A stretch of DNA of 64,000 nt from Paraburkholderia unamae (lineage in GTDB: Bacteria; Pseudomonadota; Gammaproteobacteria; Burkholderiales; Burkholderiaceae): assembly GCF_003268775.1 (NCBI RefSeq), contig NZ_QLSU01000016.1, positions 148,941 through 212,940 on the forward strand. Direction: 5' to 3'. The position numbers were made by a program, and so were the translations under genes. The notes under the pieces were generated by a model that had not been told where the DNA came from, did not search any database, and worked only from the letters and a program-made list of their open reading frames with translations. Below, in pieces: positions 44,968 to 53,680 of this stretch (its first letter is position 1; every line of letters starts with the position of its first letter).

Positions 44968-46353
44968 TCAGTTGCCGACTGAACGTAGCGCTTCAGGCGT
45001 GAAGTCGGCGGTGCGCAGGTCGCCCTTGTTCAGAACCGGCCCCTTCTTCGCTTCCTGGAACAGGTTGTAGGCCACGTAGCCGCCCGAATTCAGGTCGTAG
45101 TAGAAGGCGTTGCCCGCTTCCCACGCGTCCATGTCGTAGGCGTAGTAGTAGTCCTGCTCAGCGTGCTTCCACAGCTCGCCACGGGCGTCGTAGTTGTCGG
45201 CGATCACGGCATGCCACGTGTCCTCGTCGAGGTAGAGCATGCGTTTCTTGTAGATATGGCGATAACCGGGCTTCAGATCCGCTTCGACCACCCACACGCG
45301 GCGCAGCTCGTAGCGCATGTAGTCGGGATTGGCGTGGCCCGGCTTGATGAGGTCCGCGTACTTCACATCGCCGGCGTGCAGCTTGTACGTGTTGGCGGGG
45401 ATGAAGATCTCGCGCTTGCCGATCAGCTTGAAGTCGAAGCGTTCCGGCGAGCCGTTATAAAGGCGGTCTTCGTCGATCATCAGCAGCCCGGAGGTGCCGC
45501 CGATCGGCTGATCGAAACCGAACTCGGGAAGCTGGCGCACGCGCCGCGTACCCGGGTCGTAGCTCCACGCAAGGCGCTTGCCCTTCGAGAAGTCGATCGG
45601 CTCCTGGGACACCGAACCGTTGCCGTACTCACGCGTGGGCAGCAGCGTGAGCGCCATGCTGTAGGCCTGCACGTTGCCTTCCACCGGCTGACCGAACAGC
45701 GCCGGATTGTTGATCGGCGCGAGGTTGATGTTGTTCTGGCGGCCCCACGTGATGCCACCCGACGGATTCACGACCGCGATGTCGTGCAGGTTCGATTCGG
45801 TCCATGCGCGCGTGGGGAACGTTTCGTTCATCAGCGCTTCGGAGCCGTTCTTCGGAATGGGGAACGGCACCGCGCCATAGACCCAGTCCGCCACGCCCAT
45901 GCCGTTGTTCACGAGTTGCCCCGTGAGCGCGTTCTTCTTCGCCGCCGCGCACACCGCGTCGCTATAGCGGAAGTCGCGCCGCCCCTGATACACGGGCATG
46001 CGATACGTCTTGGGATACTTCGCGAACATCGCCTTCTGGCCGTCGGTCAGATGGTCCGCGTACTGCGCCATGTTTTGCGCGGTAATCGTGAAGATCGGCT
46101 TGTCGTCGGGATACGGGTCGACGATATGCTCGCCCACATTCGGCTTGTAGCTCAGGCCCGGCGGCGTGCCGAGCCACTTGCCGCTGAACGGCGGGATCGT
46201 GCCGTCCTTGTTGCCGGCCTTCTCCGCGCCCACGCAGGTCAGATCCTTGCCGAGCCGGTCCGCCTCTTCGGGCGACACCTTTGCCGATATGTGAACCGAT
46301 GTCATCAGCAACGCCGTCGCTGCAAGCGGGACCCACCACATCACTCTCTTCAT
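44968..46353 (-). CDS. DUF1329 exported protein (LolB-like)
   Basis: A 461-residue protein with a signal peptide (MKRVMWWVPLAATALLMTSVHISA). The body holds features common in DUF1329, such as NLHDIAVVNPSGGITWGRQNN, GSPERFDFKLIGKREIFIPANTYKL and the late tryptophan-rich ADNYDARGELWKHAEQDYYY. The fold is regarded as LolB-like, so lipid or steroid transfer across the periplasm is plausible. ATG 46353 has CTGGAG upstream and follows motif F by 68 bases. It is first in the unit with DUF1302. Confidence 0.85.
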   Translation of the reverse strand: MKRVMWWVPLAATALLMTSVHISAKVSPEEADRLGKDLTCVGAEKAGNKDGTIPPFSGKWLGTPPGLSYKPNVGEHIVDPYPDDKPIFTITAQNMAQYADHLTDGQKAMFAKYPKTYRMPVYQGRRDFRYSDAVCAAAKKNALTGQLVNNGMGVADWVYGAVPFPIPKNGSEALMNETFPTRAWTESNLHDIAVVNPSGGITWGRQNNINLAPINNPALFGQPVEGNVQAYSMALTLLPTREYGNGSVSQEPIDFSKGKRLAWSYDPGTRRVRQLPEFGFDQPIGGTSGLLMIDEDRLYNGSPERFDFKLIGKREIFIPANTYKLHAGDVKYADLIKPGHANPDYMRYELRRVWVVEADLKPGYRHIYKKRMLYLDEDTWHAVIADNYDARGELWKHAEQDYYYAYDMDAWEAGNAFYYDLNSGGYVAYNLFQEAKKGPVLNKGDLRTADFTPEALRSVGN

Positions 46354-46421
46354 CGTCGTCTCCAGTAACGGTGAACTATCCAAACAGGTGTTCGCATTCT
46401 TGGACGACGAGGGAAATGCTC

Positions 46422-46439
46422 CATCGTCTATTGAGACTA
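46422..46439 (-). promoter_or_regulatory. Candidate operator F (TAGTC-N6-GACGATG), perfect
   Basis: Reads TAGTCTCAATAGACGATG on the minus strand before the DUF1329/DUF1302 genes. AAGAAT begins 20 bases downstream, a four-of-six -10 match. Confidence 0.75.
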
Positions 46440-46512
46440 GGCACGGACCCCAGCGTGAAAAACAGGCCTTGAAAACAGGGATGAAACCGTTTTCAACGCG
46501 GCTTCATACGAC

Positions 46513-46538
46513 AAAAAAAAACCGCCCGTGAAGGGCGG
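46513..46538 (-). terminator. Rho-independent terminator of the side-chain operon
   Basis: Stem CCGCCC/GGGCGG with a five-base loop (46522-46538), followed on the minus strand by nine bases of A-complement (T-run, 46513-46521). It ends the long run from 59428. Confidence 0.85.
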
Positions 46539-46576
46539 CGTGAGTGGCGTCGATAAGGCGCAATTACGGCATTGCG

Positions 46577-48295
46577 CTAGCTCGCGCGATAGCTTTCTTT
46601 TAGTTCTCCCTTGAGTAATTTCCCGGCCGGGTTGCGCGGCAACGCTTCGCTGCGCAGGTACACGTACGAGGGCGCCTTGTACGCGGCCAGATGCGCGCGC
46701 ACGTGCTCGCCTATCGCCTCGGCACTCAACGCGCTGCCCTCCTGCGTCACGACCACGGCCGCCACGGCCTCCCCCGCCTTTTCGTCGGGTACGCCGAACA
46801 CCGCAGCCTCGCGCACCTCCGGGTGCTGCATCAGGCACGACTCCACCTCCGCCGCCGCGATCTTCTCGCCGTTGCGGTTGATGACGTCCTTGATGCGGTC
46901 GACCACGTAGAGTTGCCCATGTGTGTCGACATAGCCCACGTCGCCGGTGCGCAGCCATCCATCGGGCGTGAGCGCTTCCGCCGTGGCCCCCGGATTGCGC
47001 CAGTATTGCGACATGAGCGAAACGCCGCGCAGCCAGATTTCGCCGGCATCGCCGCTCGCGCACGTCTCACCCTGCGCGCTGACGATGCGTACCTCAATGA
47101 TCGGCGACACGACGCCCGAGCATCGCGGGTTGAGCCGGAAGGCCTCGCCCGAAGCACCCGCGCCCACGCCGTTCGTTTCCGTCATGCCGAAGCCCACGCC
47201 CGCCAGCCGGTCCGAGAAGCTCGTCAAGCGCTCGATGGTGCGCTGGGGCAAACCCGCGCCGCCCGCGCCGAAACCGCTCAGGCTGCGCATCACTTCGGGG
47301 TCGGCGATGCCGGGTTCCTCGAGCAGTTGCATGAGCATGGAGGGCGCACCGTTGAACTGCGTTACGCGCTCCTCGCGGATCAGGTCGAGCGCGCGCACCG
47401 GGTCCCAGCGATGCATCAGCACGAGACGCCGCCCGTGGCGCAGCGAAGCGAGCAATTGCGCATGCAGCCCGCTCACGTGAAAGAGCGGCACGGCCATCAG
47501 CGTGGTCGGCGCGAAACCGCGCTGGATCATCGCGCCGATCATCGCCGGCGAGCTTTTCGCGGCCACCGCGCCGATATAGTCGAGATTGAACAGCGCCTGG
47601 CACACGGCGCGCTGCGTCGACAGCACGCCCTTGGCGCGGCTCGTCGCGCCCGACGTGAACAGCAGCAGCGCGGGGTCGTCGGGGCCCACGTCGGGCGACA
47701 CACCGGCCGCGCGCGGCTGCGCCGCTTTGCCGGGGGCTGCCGCGAGCAGCGCCTTCATCGAATGCACGCCGCTGTGCGGCATCGGCTCGGCATCGGCCAG
47801 CACGATCTCGCAGCCGGGCACGCCCGGCTCGCCCTCCAGGCGCTTGAAGCGGTCGAGGTCGCACACCAGCACGCGCGGCTCGATCTGTTGAAGCGCGTCG
47901 AGCAGTTCTTCGCGCATGCCGAAGCTGTTGACGGGTGCAGGCACCGCGCCCAGGCTCGCCACGGCCGCAAACGCCACGGCCCACTCGGGCCGGTTGCGCA
48001 TGGCGATCGCCACGCGCGTGCCCGCGCGCACGCCGAACTGCGCGGCGAGCACGGCAGCGAATGCATCCACGGCCGCGTAGAAGCGCGTGAACGACCAGCG
48101 CTCGCCCTCGTACACCATGAACTCGCGCTCGCCGTGCGCGCGGCCCGCGTCGAGGAATTCGGGCAGTGTGCGCGGCGCGTGGCGATACACCTTCACCGTG
48201 CGCCCGTCGAGGCGTGCTTCGTCGAGTTCGAACGGCGCGCCCGGCGCCGTCATTTCCTGCTGGCATCGCGCCAGCACGTCAGCAATGTCATCCAT
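46577..48295 (-). CDS. Acyl-CoA ligase (adenylate-forming), last gene of side-chain operon
   Basis: A 572-residue AMP-binding acyl-CoA synthetase. The phosphate loop reads LLFTSGATSRAKGVL, where most members have TSGTTG-x-PKG. The remaining core is normal: GFGMTETNGVG (A5), WLRTGDVGYVD (A7), DRIKDVINRNGEKIAAAEVE (A8) and the catalytic Lys in NPAGKLLK. It would activate a carboxylate, perhaps the steroid side-chain acid at one oxidation stage. It is distinct from the FATP-type ligase at 51804. ATG 48295. Confidence 0.82.
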   Translation of the reverse strand: MDDIADVLARCQQEMTAPGAPFELDEARLDGRTVKVYRHAPRTLPEFLDAGRAHGEREFMVYEGERWSFTRFYAAVDAFAAVLAAQFGVRAGTRVAIAMRNRPEWAVAFAAVASLGAVPAPVNSFGMREELLDALQQIEPRVLVCDLDRFKRLEGEPGVPGCEIVLADAEPMPHSGVHSMKALLAAAPGKAAQPRAAGVSPDVGPDDPALLLFTSGATSRAKGVLSTQRAVCQALFNLDYIGAVAAKSSPAMIGAMIQRGFAPTTLMAVPLFHVSGLHAQLLASLRHGRRLVLMHRWDPVRALDLIREERVTQFNGAPSMLMQLLEEPGIADPEVMRSLSGFGAGGAGLPQRTIERLTSFSDRLAGVGFGMTETNGVGAGASGEAFRLNPRCSGVVSPIIEVRIVSAQGETCASGDAGEIWLRGVSLMSQYWRNPGATAEALTPDGWLRTGDVGYVDTHGQLYVVDRIKDVINRNGEKIAAAEVESCLMQHPEVREAAVFGVPDEKAGEAVAAVVVTQEGSALSAEAIGEHVRAHLAAYKAPSYVYLRSEALPRNPAGKLLKGELKESYRAS

Positions 48296-48317
48296 AGCGA
48301 TATTGGAGTGTGGCGGA

Positions 48318-49466
48318 CTAGAAGCCCTTGAGCGCGGCGTAACGGCTGCGATGGAACGCGCCGTCGCCGAACGACTGCTGAAGGGTCCGCGCGCGCTTGA
48401 AGAAGAAGCCCAGGTCGAGCTCGTCGGTCACGCCAATGCCGCCGTGCATCTGCACGGCTTCGTTGAGCGCGCGCTCGCCCACGTCCGACGCGCGCGCTTT
48501 AGCGAGGCTCGCCAGCAAGGCGATGTCCTCGCGCGTGGCCGTGGGACGGTCGAGCGCCGTGAGCGCCGCCGCCACGCAGCTATCGAGCAACTCGATCTCC
48601 ACGTAGAGGCGCGCGGCGCGATGTTGCAGCGCCTGGAACGAGCCGATCGGCACGCCGAACTGCACGCGCTCCTTGAGGTAGGCCACGGTGCGGTCAAAGG
48701 CTTCGCGGATCACGCCGAGCAATTCGGCCGCCGCGACAATGCGGGCCCGGTCGAGCACGGCGTCGAGCGGGGCGAAGCCCTCGCCCACCGCGCCGATCAG
48801 CGCATCCGCGCCGCAGCGCACCGCGTCAAAGCGCACACGCGCCGCATTGCGGCTGTCGATCATCACGGTACGTTCGATCGTTACGCCCGCGCTGGCCGCA
48901 TCGACGAGGAAGAGGCTCACGCCATGACGATCGCCCGGTGCGCCCGAGGTGCGCGCGGCGACGATGAACTGCGCCGCGACATGGCCGTCGAGCACGAACC
49001 ATTTCTCGCCGTCCAGCCGCCACGCGCCGTTTTCCTCGCGCGCGGCCAGCGCCACGGTGGCCGGATCGTGACGCGGCCGCTCCTCCAGCGCCAGCGCCAG
49101 AAGCGTCTCGCCGCGAATCACGCGCGGCAGCCAGGTATCGCGTTGCGCCGCGCTGCCCGCTTCGGCAAGCAGGCCGCCGCCCAGCACGACCGTGGACATG
49201 AGCGGCAAGGCCGCGAGCGTGCGGCCCGTTTGCTCGAACAGCGCGCCAAGGCCCTTATAGCCGAATTCGAGGCCGCCATACGCCTCCGGAAAGACAGCGG
49301 CGGTCCAGCCCATGTCAACCACTTCGCGCCACAGCGAAGGCACGTAGCCTTGCGCATCGTGCGTGTCGCGCAACTGGCGCAGCACGCTCACGGGCGAGCG
49401 CGCGCCCAGAAATTCCCGCGCGGTATCGCGCAACAGACGTTGTTCTTCGTTCAGCAACAGGCTCAT
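48318..49466 (-). CDS. Acyl-CoA dehydrogenase, beta-type partner subunit
   Basis: A 382-residue acyl-CoA dehydrogenase-fold protein. Its end reads MHGGIGVTDELDLGFFFKRARTLQQSFGD and lacks the GTNEIQRN segment, so I class it as the partner subunit of an alpha2beta2 enzyme. The alpha-type gene is immediately upstream (49477-50652), ten bases away. The pair likely starts a beta-oxidation round of a steroid side chain. It has the FQALQH segment common to the fold. Confidence 0.82.
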   Translation of the reverse strand: MSLLLNEEQRLLRDTAREFLGARSPVSVLRQLRDTHDAQGYVPSLWREVVDMGWTAAVFPEAYGGLEFGYKGLGALFEQTGRTLAALPLMSTVVLGGGLLAEAGSAAQRDTWLPRVIRGETLLALALEERPRHDPATVALAAREENGAWRLDGEKWFVLDGHVAAQFIVAARTSGAPGDRHGVSLFLVDAASAGVTIERTVMIDSRNAARVRFDAVRCGADALIGAVGEGFAPLDAVLDRARIVAAAELLGVIREAFDRTVAYLKERVQFGVPIGSFQALQHRAARLYVEIELLDSCVAAALTALDRPTATREDIALLASLAKARASDVGERALNEAVQMHGGIGVTDELDLGFFFKRARTLQQSFGDGAFHRSRYAALKGF

Positions 49467-49476
49467 GGTTTCTCTC

Positions 49477-50652
49477 TCACGCCGGCAGGCCGAGGACGCG
49501 CCTCGCGATGATGTTCAACTGGATCTCGCTCGACCCGCCCGAAATCGTGTAGGTTTTCGAGAGCGTCCACGAATGGCTGATCTCGCGCTCCAGCCCGCTG
49601 AACGCGTCGCCTTCCCAGCCAAGGCCCCGGTGGCCCATCAGTTGCATGAGCAGTTCGTACTTCGCGCTTTCCTGCTCGGTCTGCACGAGCTTCATGATCG
49701 ACGAAGGGCCGCTCACGTCCTCGCGCGCAATGGCCTGCTCCGCCACGCGCTGGTGCGTGAGCGAAAACGCATGCGAATCCATCAGGAGTGCTGCGAGACG
49801 GTCGCGCCAGACGGGCGCTTCACCCGCATCGGCAAGGTATAGCCGCGCGACTTCGAGCGCGTCGTGCGAAGGCGCGCCGCCTTCGGTGAACTTCGACATG
49901 GCCGCGCGCTCGTGCTTGAGCAGCGATTTCGCCACGCTCCAGCCCTTGTTCAGACCGCCCACGACATTCGCGAGCGGCACGCGCACGTCGTCGAAAAACA
50001 CTTCGCAGAAGCTCGACTTGCCGCTAATGAGTTCGATCGGCTTGACCGTCACGCCCTTCGCGCGCATGTCGATGAGCACGAACGTGATGCCCTCCTGCTT
50101 CACGGCCTCGAAGTCGGTGCGCACGAGCGCGTACATCCAGTCGCCCTTGTCGCCATACGAGGTCCAGATTTTCGAGCCGTTGATGACGAGCTCGTCGCCC
50201 TGCTGGCGCGCGGAGGTCTTCAGGCTCGCGAGGTCGGACCCCGCATTCGGCTCGCTGAAGCCCTGGCACCAGCGCTGCGAGCCCTGCGTGATCGGCACGA
50301 GGTGTTCGCGCTTTTGCGCTTCGGTGCCGTATTCGAGCAGCACGGGCCCGAGCATCCACAGGCCGAGGTTGTATTGCGGCTGGCGGCAGCCGAGCCGCGA
50401 CATCTCTTCATCGACAATGCGGGCGCACGCGCGGTCGAGGCCGCCGCCGCCATACTCGGCGGGCCAGCCCGGCGCGAACCAGCCGCGCTCGCGCATGCAC
50501 TCGAACCACACGCGTTGATCTTCGGTCGCGAACGCGATCTGCGTGCCCGCCCATACCATTTCGTCCGCCGTGATCGGCTTGCGCATCGACGGCGGACAAT
50601 GCTCTTCGAGCCAGCGCCGGGTTTCGGCGCGAAACTGTTCCAGGTCAGCCAC
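49477..50652 (-). CDS. Acyl-CoA dehydrogenase, alpha-type subunit
   Basis: A 391-residue acyl-CoA dehydrogenase with FSEPNAGSDLASLKT and INGSKIWTS for FAD binding and an ending ISGGSSEIQLNIIARRVLGLPA. The start is GTG at 50652; GGGGAC lies just upstream and the gene overlaps the MBL gene by eight bases. Partner of 48318-49466. The long insertion around TEGGAPSHDALEVARLYLADAGE is typical of steroid FadE alpha chains. Substrate chain length is not visible. Confidence 0.83.
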   Translation of the reverse strand: MADLEQFRAETRRWLEEHCPPSMRKPITADEMVWAGTQIAFATEDQRVWFECMRERGWFAPGWPAEYGGGGLDRACARIVDEEMSRLGCRQPQYNLGLWMLGPVLLEYGTEAQKREHLVPITQGSQRWCQGFSEPNAGSDLASLKTSARQQGDELVINGSKIWTSYGDKGDWMYALVRTDFEAVKQEGITFVLIDMRAKGVTVKPIELISGKSSFCEVFFDDVRVPLANVVGGLNKGWSVAKSLLKHERAAMSKFTEGGAPSHDALEVARLYLADAGEAPVWRDRLAALLMDSHAFSLTHQRVAEQAIAREDVSGPSSIMKLVQTEQESAKYELLMQLMGHRGLGWEGDAFSGLEREISHSWTLSKTYTISGGSSEIQLNIIARRVLGLPA

Positions 50653-51793
50653 AACGTGTCCCCATGTTTTTTGTTTGCTCCACCGCGCCGCCGCTCCTGG
50701 CCACATCGGCCGCGTCGGCCAGATCGAAGCGGTAGACGCCCTCGGCGTCGAGCCGACGCGTCACGCGCCCGTTAAAACGCAGCCACGACAAATGCGCGAT
50801 CGTTTCTCCGAGCGCCAGAAAGCGGTCAATCGCGCTGCGCAGGTTCCTGAACAGCGCTTCCATCGCTTCGAGCGTCGTGCAGCCCGGCTGCCGTGCGATG
50901 AACGCGGTGAGCTGCTCCAGTTGCCCGTCGTGATGGTCGCGCAGCGATTGAACCCGCGCATGCACGCCGCGAAACACGCGCTGATGCGAAGGCAGCACGA
51001 GCGTCTGCGGCGCGAGCGTGGCGAGCCGGTCGAGCGAGTCGAACCAGTTTTGCAGCGGGTCGGCTTCGGGCTCGGCGGGCGTGACCTGCACGTTCGAGCT
51101 GATGCCGGGCAGCAACTGGTCGCCGGAAATGAGTATAGCCTCGTCCTCGCAGTAGAGGCACGCGTGCTCGGGCGAGTGGCCCGAGCCGACCACCACGCGC
51201 CAGCGCCGCGCGCCGATGTGCAGTACCTGGCCGTCGTGCAGGCGCGTGAACGCGGGTACTTCCTTCGGCATGAACGGGTCGCGCAGCAGCGCTTCGTGCA
51301 TTGCGTGGCCCGTTTCGACCGGCACGCCCGCGCGCTGGAGAAAGCGCGCCTGGGCGGGGCCCGGCTGCTGCGGCAGCGGCTGATACGTCATGCGCATCAT
51401 GTAGTACTCGCCGAACGTCATGTAGAGCGGCACGTCGAAGCGTTCGACGAGCCAGCCCGCGAGGCCCGCATGATCGTAGTGGAAATGCGTGCACAGCACG
51501 GCCTTGATCGGCAGGCCTTCGAGTTGCTCCGCCGCCACGCGCTCCCAGATCGCCTTGGCCGCGTCGGTATGCAGCCCCGTGTCGACCACGATCCAGCCGT
51601 CGTCGTCGCGCAGCAGATAGACGTTGATATGGTCGAGCGGAATCGGCATGGGCATGCGGATCCACGCAATGCCCGGCGCGATTTCCACGCGGCTGCCATC
51701 GCTCGCCGGCGGCTCGAACGGATACTCGAGCTGCGCGGCCGCGCGGCCGTTATGGGTCAGTCCCGACGTGCTGCGTGCAGCGGCCTCTTCCAT
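50645..51793 (-). CDS. Metallo-beta-lactamase-fold hydrolase
   Basis: A 382-residue MBL-fold enzyme. The metal motif THFHYDHAG gives HxHxDH, GSGHSPEH and GDQLLPG provide further ligands, and a C-terminal winged-helix-like region (residues 290-360) is typical of the LACTB2-like branch. In an acyl-CoA operon a thioesterase role, freeing CoA from stalled steroid thioesters, is a fair guess but unproven. ATG 51793 follows GGAGGGAGCG. It is 10 bases after the FATP-type ligase. Confidence 0.78.
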   Translation of the reverse strand: MEEAAARSTSGLTHNGRAAAQLEYPFEPPASDGSRVEIAPGIAWIRMPMPIPLDHINVYLLRDDDGWIVVDTGLHTDAAKAIWERVAAEQLEGLPIKAVLCTHFHYDHAGLAGWLVERFDVPLYMTFGEYYMMRMTYQPLPQQPGPAQARFLQRAGVPVETGHAMHEALLRDPFMPKEVPAFTRLHDGQVLHIGARRWRVVVGSGHSPEHACLYCEDEAILISGDQLLPGISSNVQVTPAEPEADPLQNWFDSLDRLATLAPQTLVLPSHQRVFRGVHARVQSLRDHHDGQLEQLTAFIARQPGCTTLEAMEALFRNLRSAIDRFLALGETIAHLSWLRFNGRVTRRLDAEGVYRFDLADAADVARSGGAVEQTKNMGTRCG

Positions 51794-51803
51794 CGCTCCC
51801 TCC

Positions 51804-53651
51804 TCAAGTTCCGAGCGCCCGGGCCACCGCCTCGGGCGTGAGCGGCACGTAGCGGGCCGCCTTTTCGTCACGCACGTAGAGCGGATCGGCGATCTGCCCT
51901 GCGTCGTAGCCTTCGCGTTGCAGATCCACCTTGCGCAGCTTGAACGTGGTCGTGAGGTCCGGCACCGAAGCAATGCGGATGAAGAGAGGCGCCGCGTAGC
52001 GCGGCACGCGCTCGCACGTGAGCCGGTAGAACGCCTCGGCGTCGAATGCGCGGCCGGGCTGCATCACGATCGCCGCCATGCCCGCGCGGCCCTCGAAACC
52101 CGGCACCTGCACGCCATATACCGCGATCGTCTCCAGGCCCGGATAGTCGCCCAGGCTGTCCGCGACTTCCATCGTCGAGATGTTCTCGCTTTTCCAGCGA
52201 TACGTGTCGCCGATGCGGTCCACGAAGTAGCAATAGCCTTCTTCGTCGAAGCGCAGCAGGTCGCCCGAGGACCACCAGCTGTCGCCCTGGGCGAACACGT
52301 TGCGCAGGATCTTGCGCTCGGTGGCCTCGCGCGAGGTGTAGCCTTCGAAGCGGCCGCCCATTACGTCGGGCATGTCGATGATCATGCCGATCGCCTCGCC
52401 CACTTCGCCGGGCGCGCACTGCACGAGAAAGCCGTCCGGTCCGCGCACGTGCGCGTCGTTCTCCACGTCGTAGCGGGCCACGCGCAGGTTCGTCATTTCC
52501 CAGAACGGCACGCGGCCGCACGAACCGATGCGATTGTCGAGATTGATGGTGTTCGTGTTGGCTTCCGTCGACCCCCATCCCTCGTAGATGTCGAGTTCGC
52601 CGTAACGCTTCACGAACGCGTCCCACACTTCCAGCGACAGGCCCGCGCCCACGAGCGTGCGCAACGTGTGGTCGCGATCGTTCTCGCGCGGCGGTTCGGT
52701 GAGCAGATAGCGGCAAATCTCGCCGACGTACTGGCAAATGGTCACGCGATGACGCCGCACGTCCTGCCAGAACTCGCGCTTGCTGAACTTGCGGCGCAAC
52801 ACGATGCTCGCGCCCGCGGCCCACGCGGTCGCGCCCGCCGAAAGCGAGGCCGCGCCGTGATAGAGCGGCAGGAAGCAGTAGAACACGTCGTCGGGCGTCA
52901 CATCCATGGTGACCTGCATCACGTCGCCGGTAATGAGCCAGCGCGCGTGGCTCAGCACGGCCGCCTTCGGCAAGCCCGTGGTGCCCGACGTGAAGATGTA
53001 GACGGCCGGCGTTTCGCCCACCGTGCCCGCGCGCCACGAGGCGGGCGGATTGTGCTCCGCGAGGCCGGGCGCGTGAATGTCGAGACGCTTCGCGCGCACG
53101 TCGGCGGCAGGAGCTACGGCGACCATGCCCGGGTCCGGCACGACCCACCACACGGAACCCGCAACGGGTTCGATCGACGCGAAACTGGCGAGGCACTCCT
53201 CGCCGATCAGCACGTGGCGCGCGCCGGTCGATTCGAGCGCGTGCGCGAGCGGCGCGCCGCTCACGTTCGTATTGAGAAACGCCACCGTTGCGCCGAGCTT
53301 CGAGAGGCCGAGCCACAGGAAAAAGAACTCGGGCCGGTTCTCCACGGCCAGCGCGACCACGTCGCCGCGCTTCACGCCTTCTTCGTGCAGCGCATGCGCC
53401 ACGCGGTTGATGAGCGCGTTCGCCTGGGCGTAGGTGTAGCGCTCCTCGCCATAAATGAGGCACGCACGCCCGGCATGGCGCTCGGCGCTTTCTTCGATGC
53501 GCTCGGCCGTGCAGTACGTTTGCGACGCGCGATGGCGCGCCGCGGCCGCGTTGCGGCGGTTGAGCTTCGCCTGGGTCTCCTCGCGGGTCGGCCACGGTCC
53601 GCGAGCATCACGTGCATCGCGCGGCGCGCTCCCGGTTACGCTTGAACTCAT
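51804..53651 (-). CDS. FATP-type acyl-CoA synthetase, candidate steroid side-chain CoA ligase
   Basis: A 615-residue adenylate-forming enzyme of the fatty-acid-transport-protein / very-long-chain branch, which also includes bile acid:CoA ligases and mycobacterial FadD6/FadD17. Key segments are YIFTSGTTGLPKAAVLSH, YEGWGSTEANTNTINLDNRIGSCGRVP, SGDLLRFDEEGYCYFVDRIGDTYRWKSENIST and TTTFKLRKVDL. The branch and the ChsH/Ltp2-like neighbours make activation of a steroid carboxylic acid the best reading. ATG 53651 is 29 bases after the upstream dehydrogenase stop. Confidence 0.84.
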   Translation of the reverse strand: MSSSVTGSAPRDARDARGPWPTREETQAKLNRRNAAAARHRASQTYCTAERIEESAERHAGRACLIYGEERYTYAQANALINRVAHALHEEGVKRGDVVALAVENRPEFFFLWLGLSKLGATVAFLNTNVSGAPLAHALESTGARHVLIGEECLASFASIEPVAGSVWWVVPDPGMVAVAPAADVRAKRLDIHAPGLAEHNPPASWRAGTVGETPAVYIFTSGTTGLPKAAVLSHARWLITGDVMQVTMDVTPDDVFYCFLPLYHGAASLSAGATAWAAGASIVLRRKFSKREFWQDVRRHRVTICQYVGEICRYLLTEPPRENDRDHTLRTLVGAGLSLEVWDAFVKRYGELDIYEGWGSTEANTNTINLDNRIGSCGRVPFWEMTNLRVARYDVENDAHVRGPDGFLVQCAPGEVGEAIGMIIDMPDVMGGRFEGYTSREATERKILRNVFAQGDSWWSSGDLLRFDEEGYCYFVDRIGDTYRWKSENISTMEVADSLGDYPGLETIAVYGVQVPGFEGRAGMAAIVMQPGRAFDAEAFYRLTCERVPRYAAPLFIRIASVPDLTTTFKLRKVDLQREGYDAGQIADPLYVRDEKAARYVPLTPEAVARALGT

Positions 53652-53680
53652 GTTTTGATGTCCCCTCTGTTCCGATGGTG

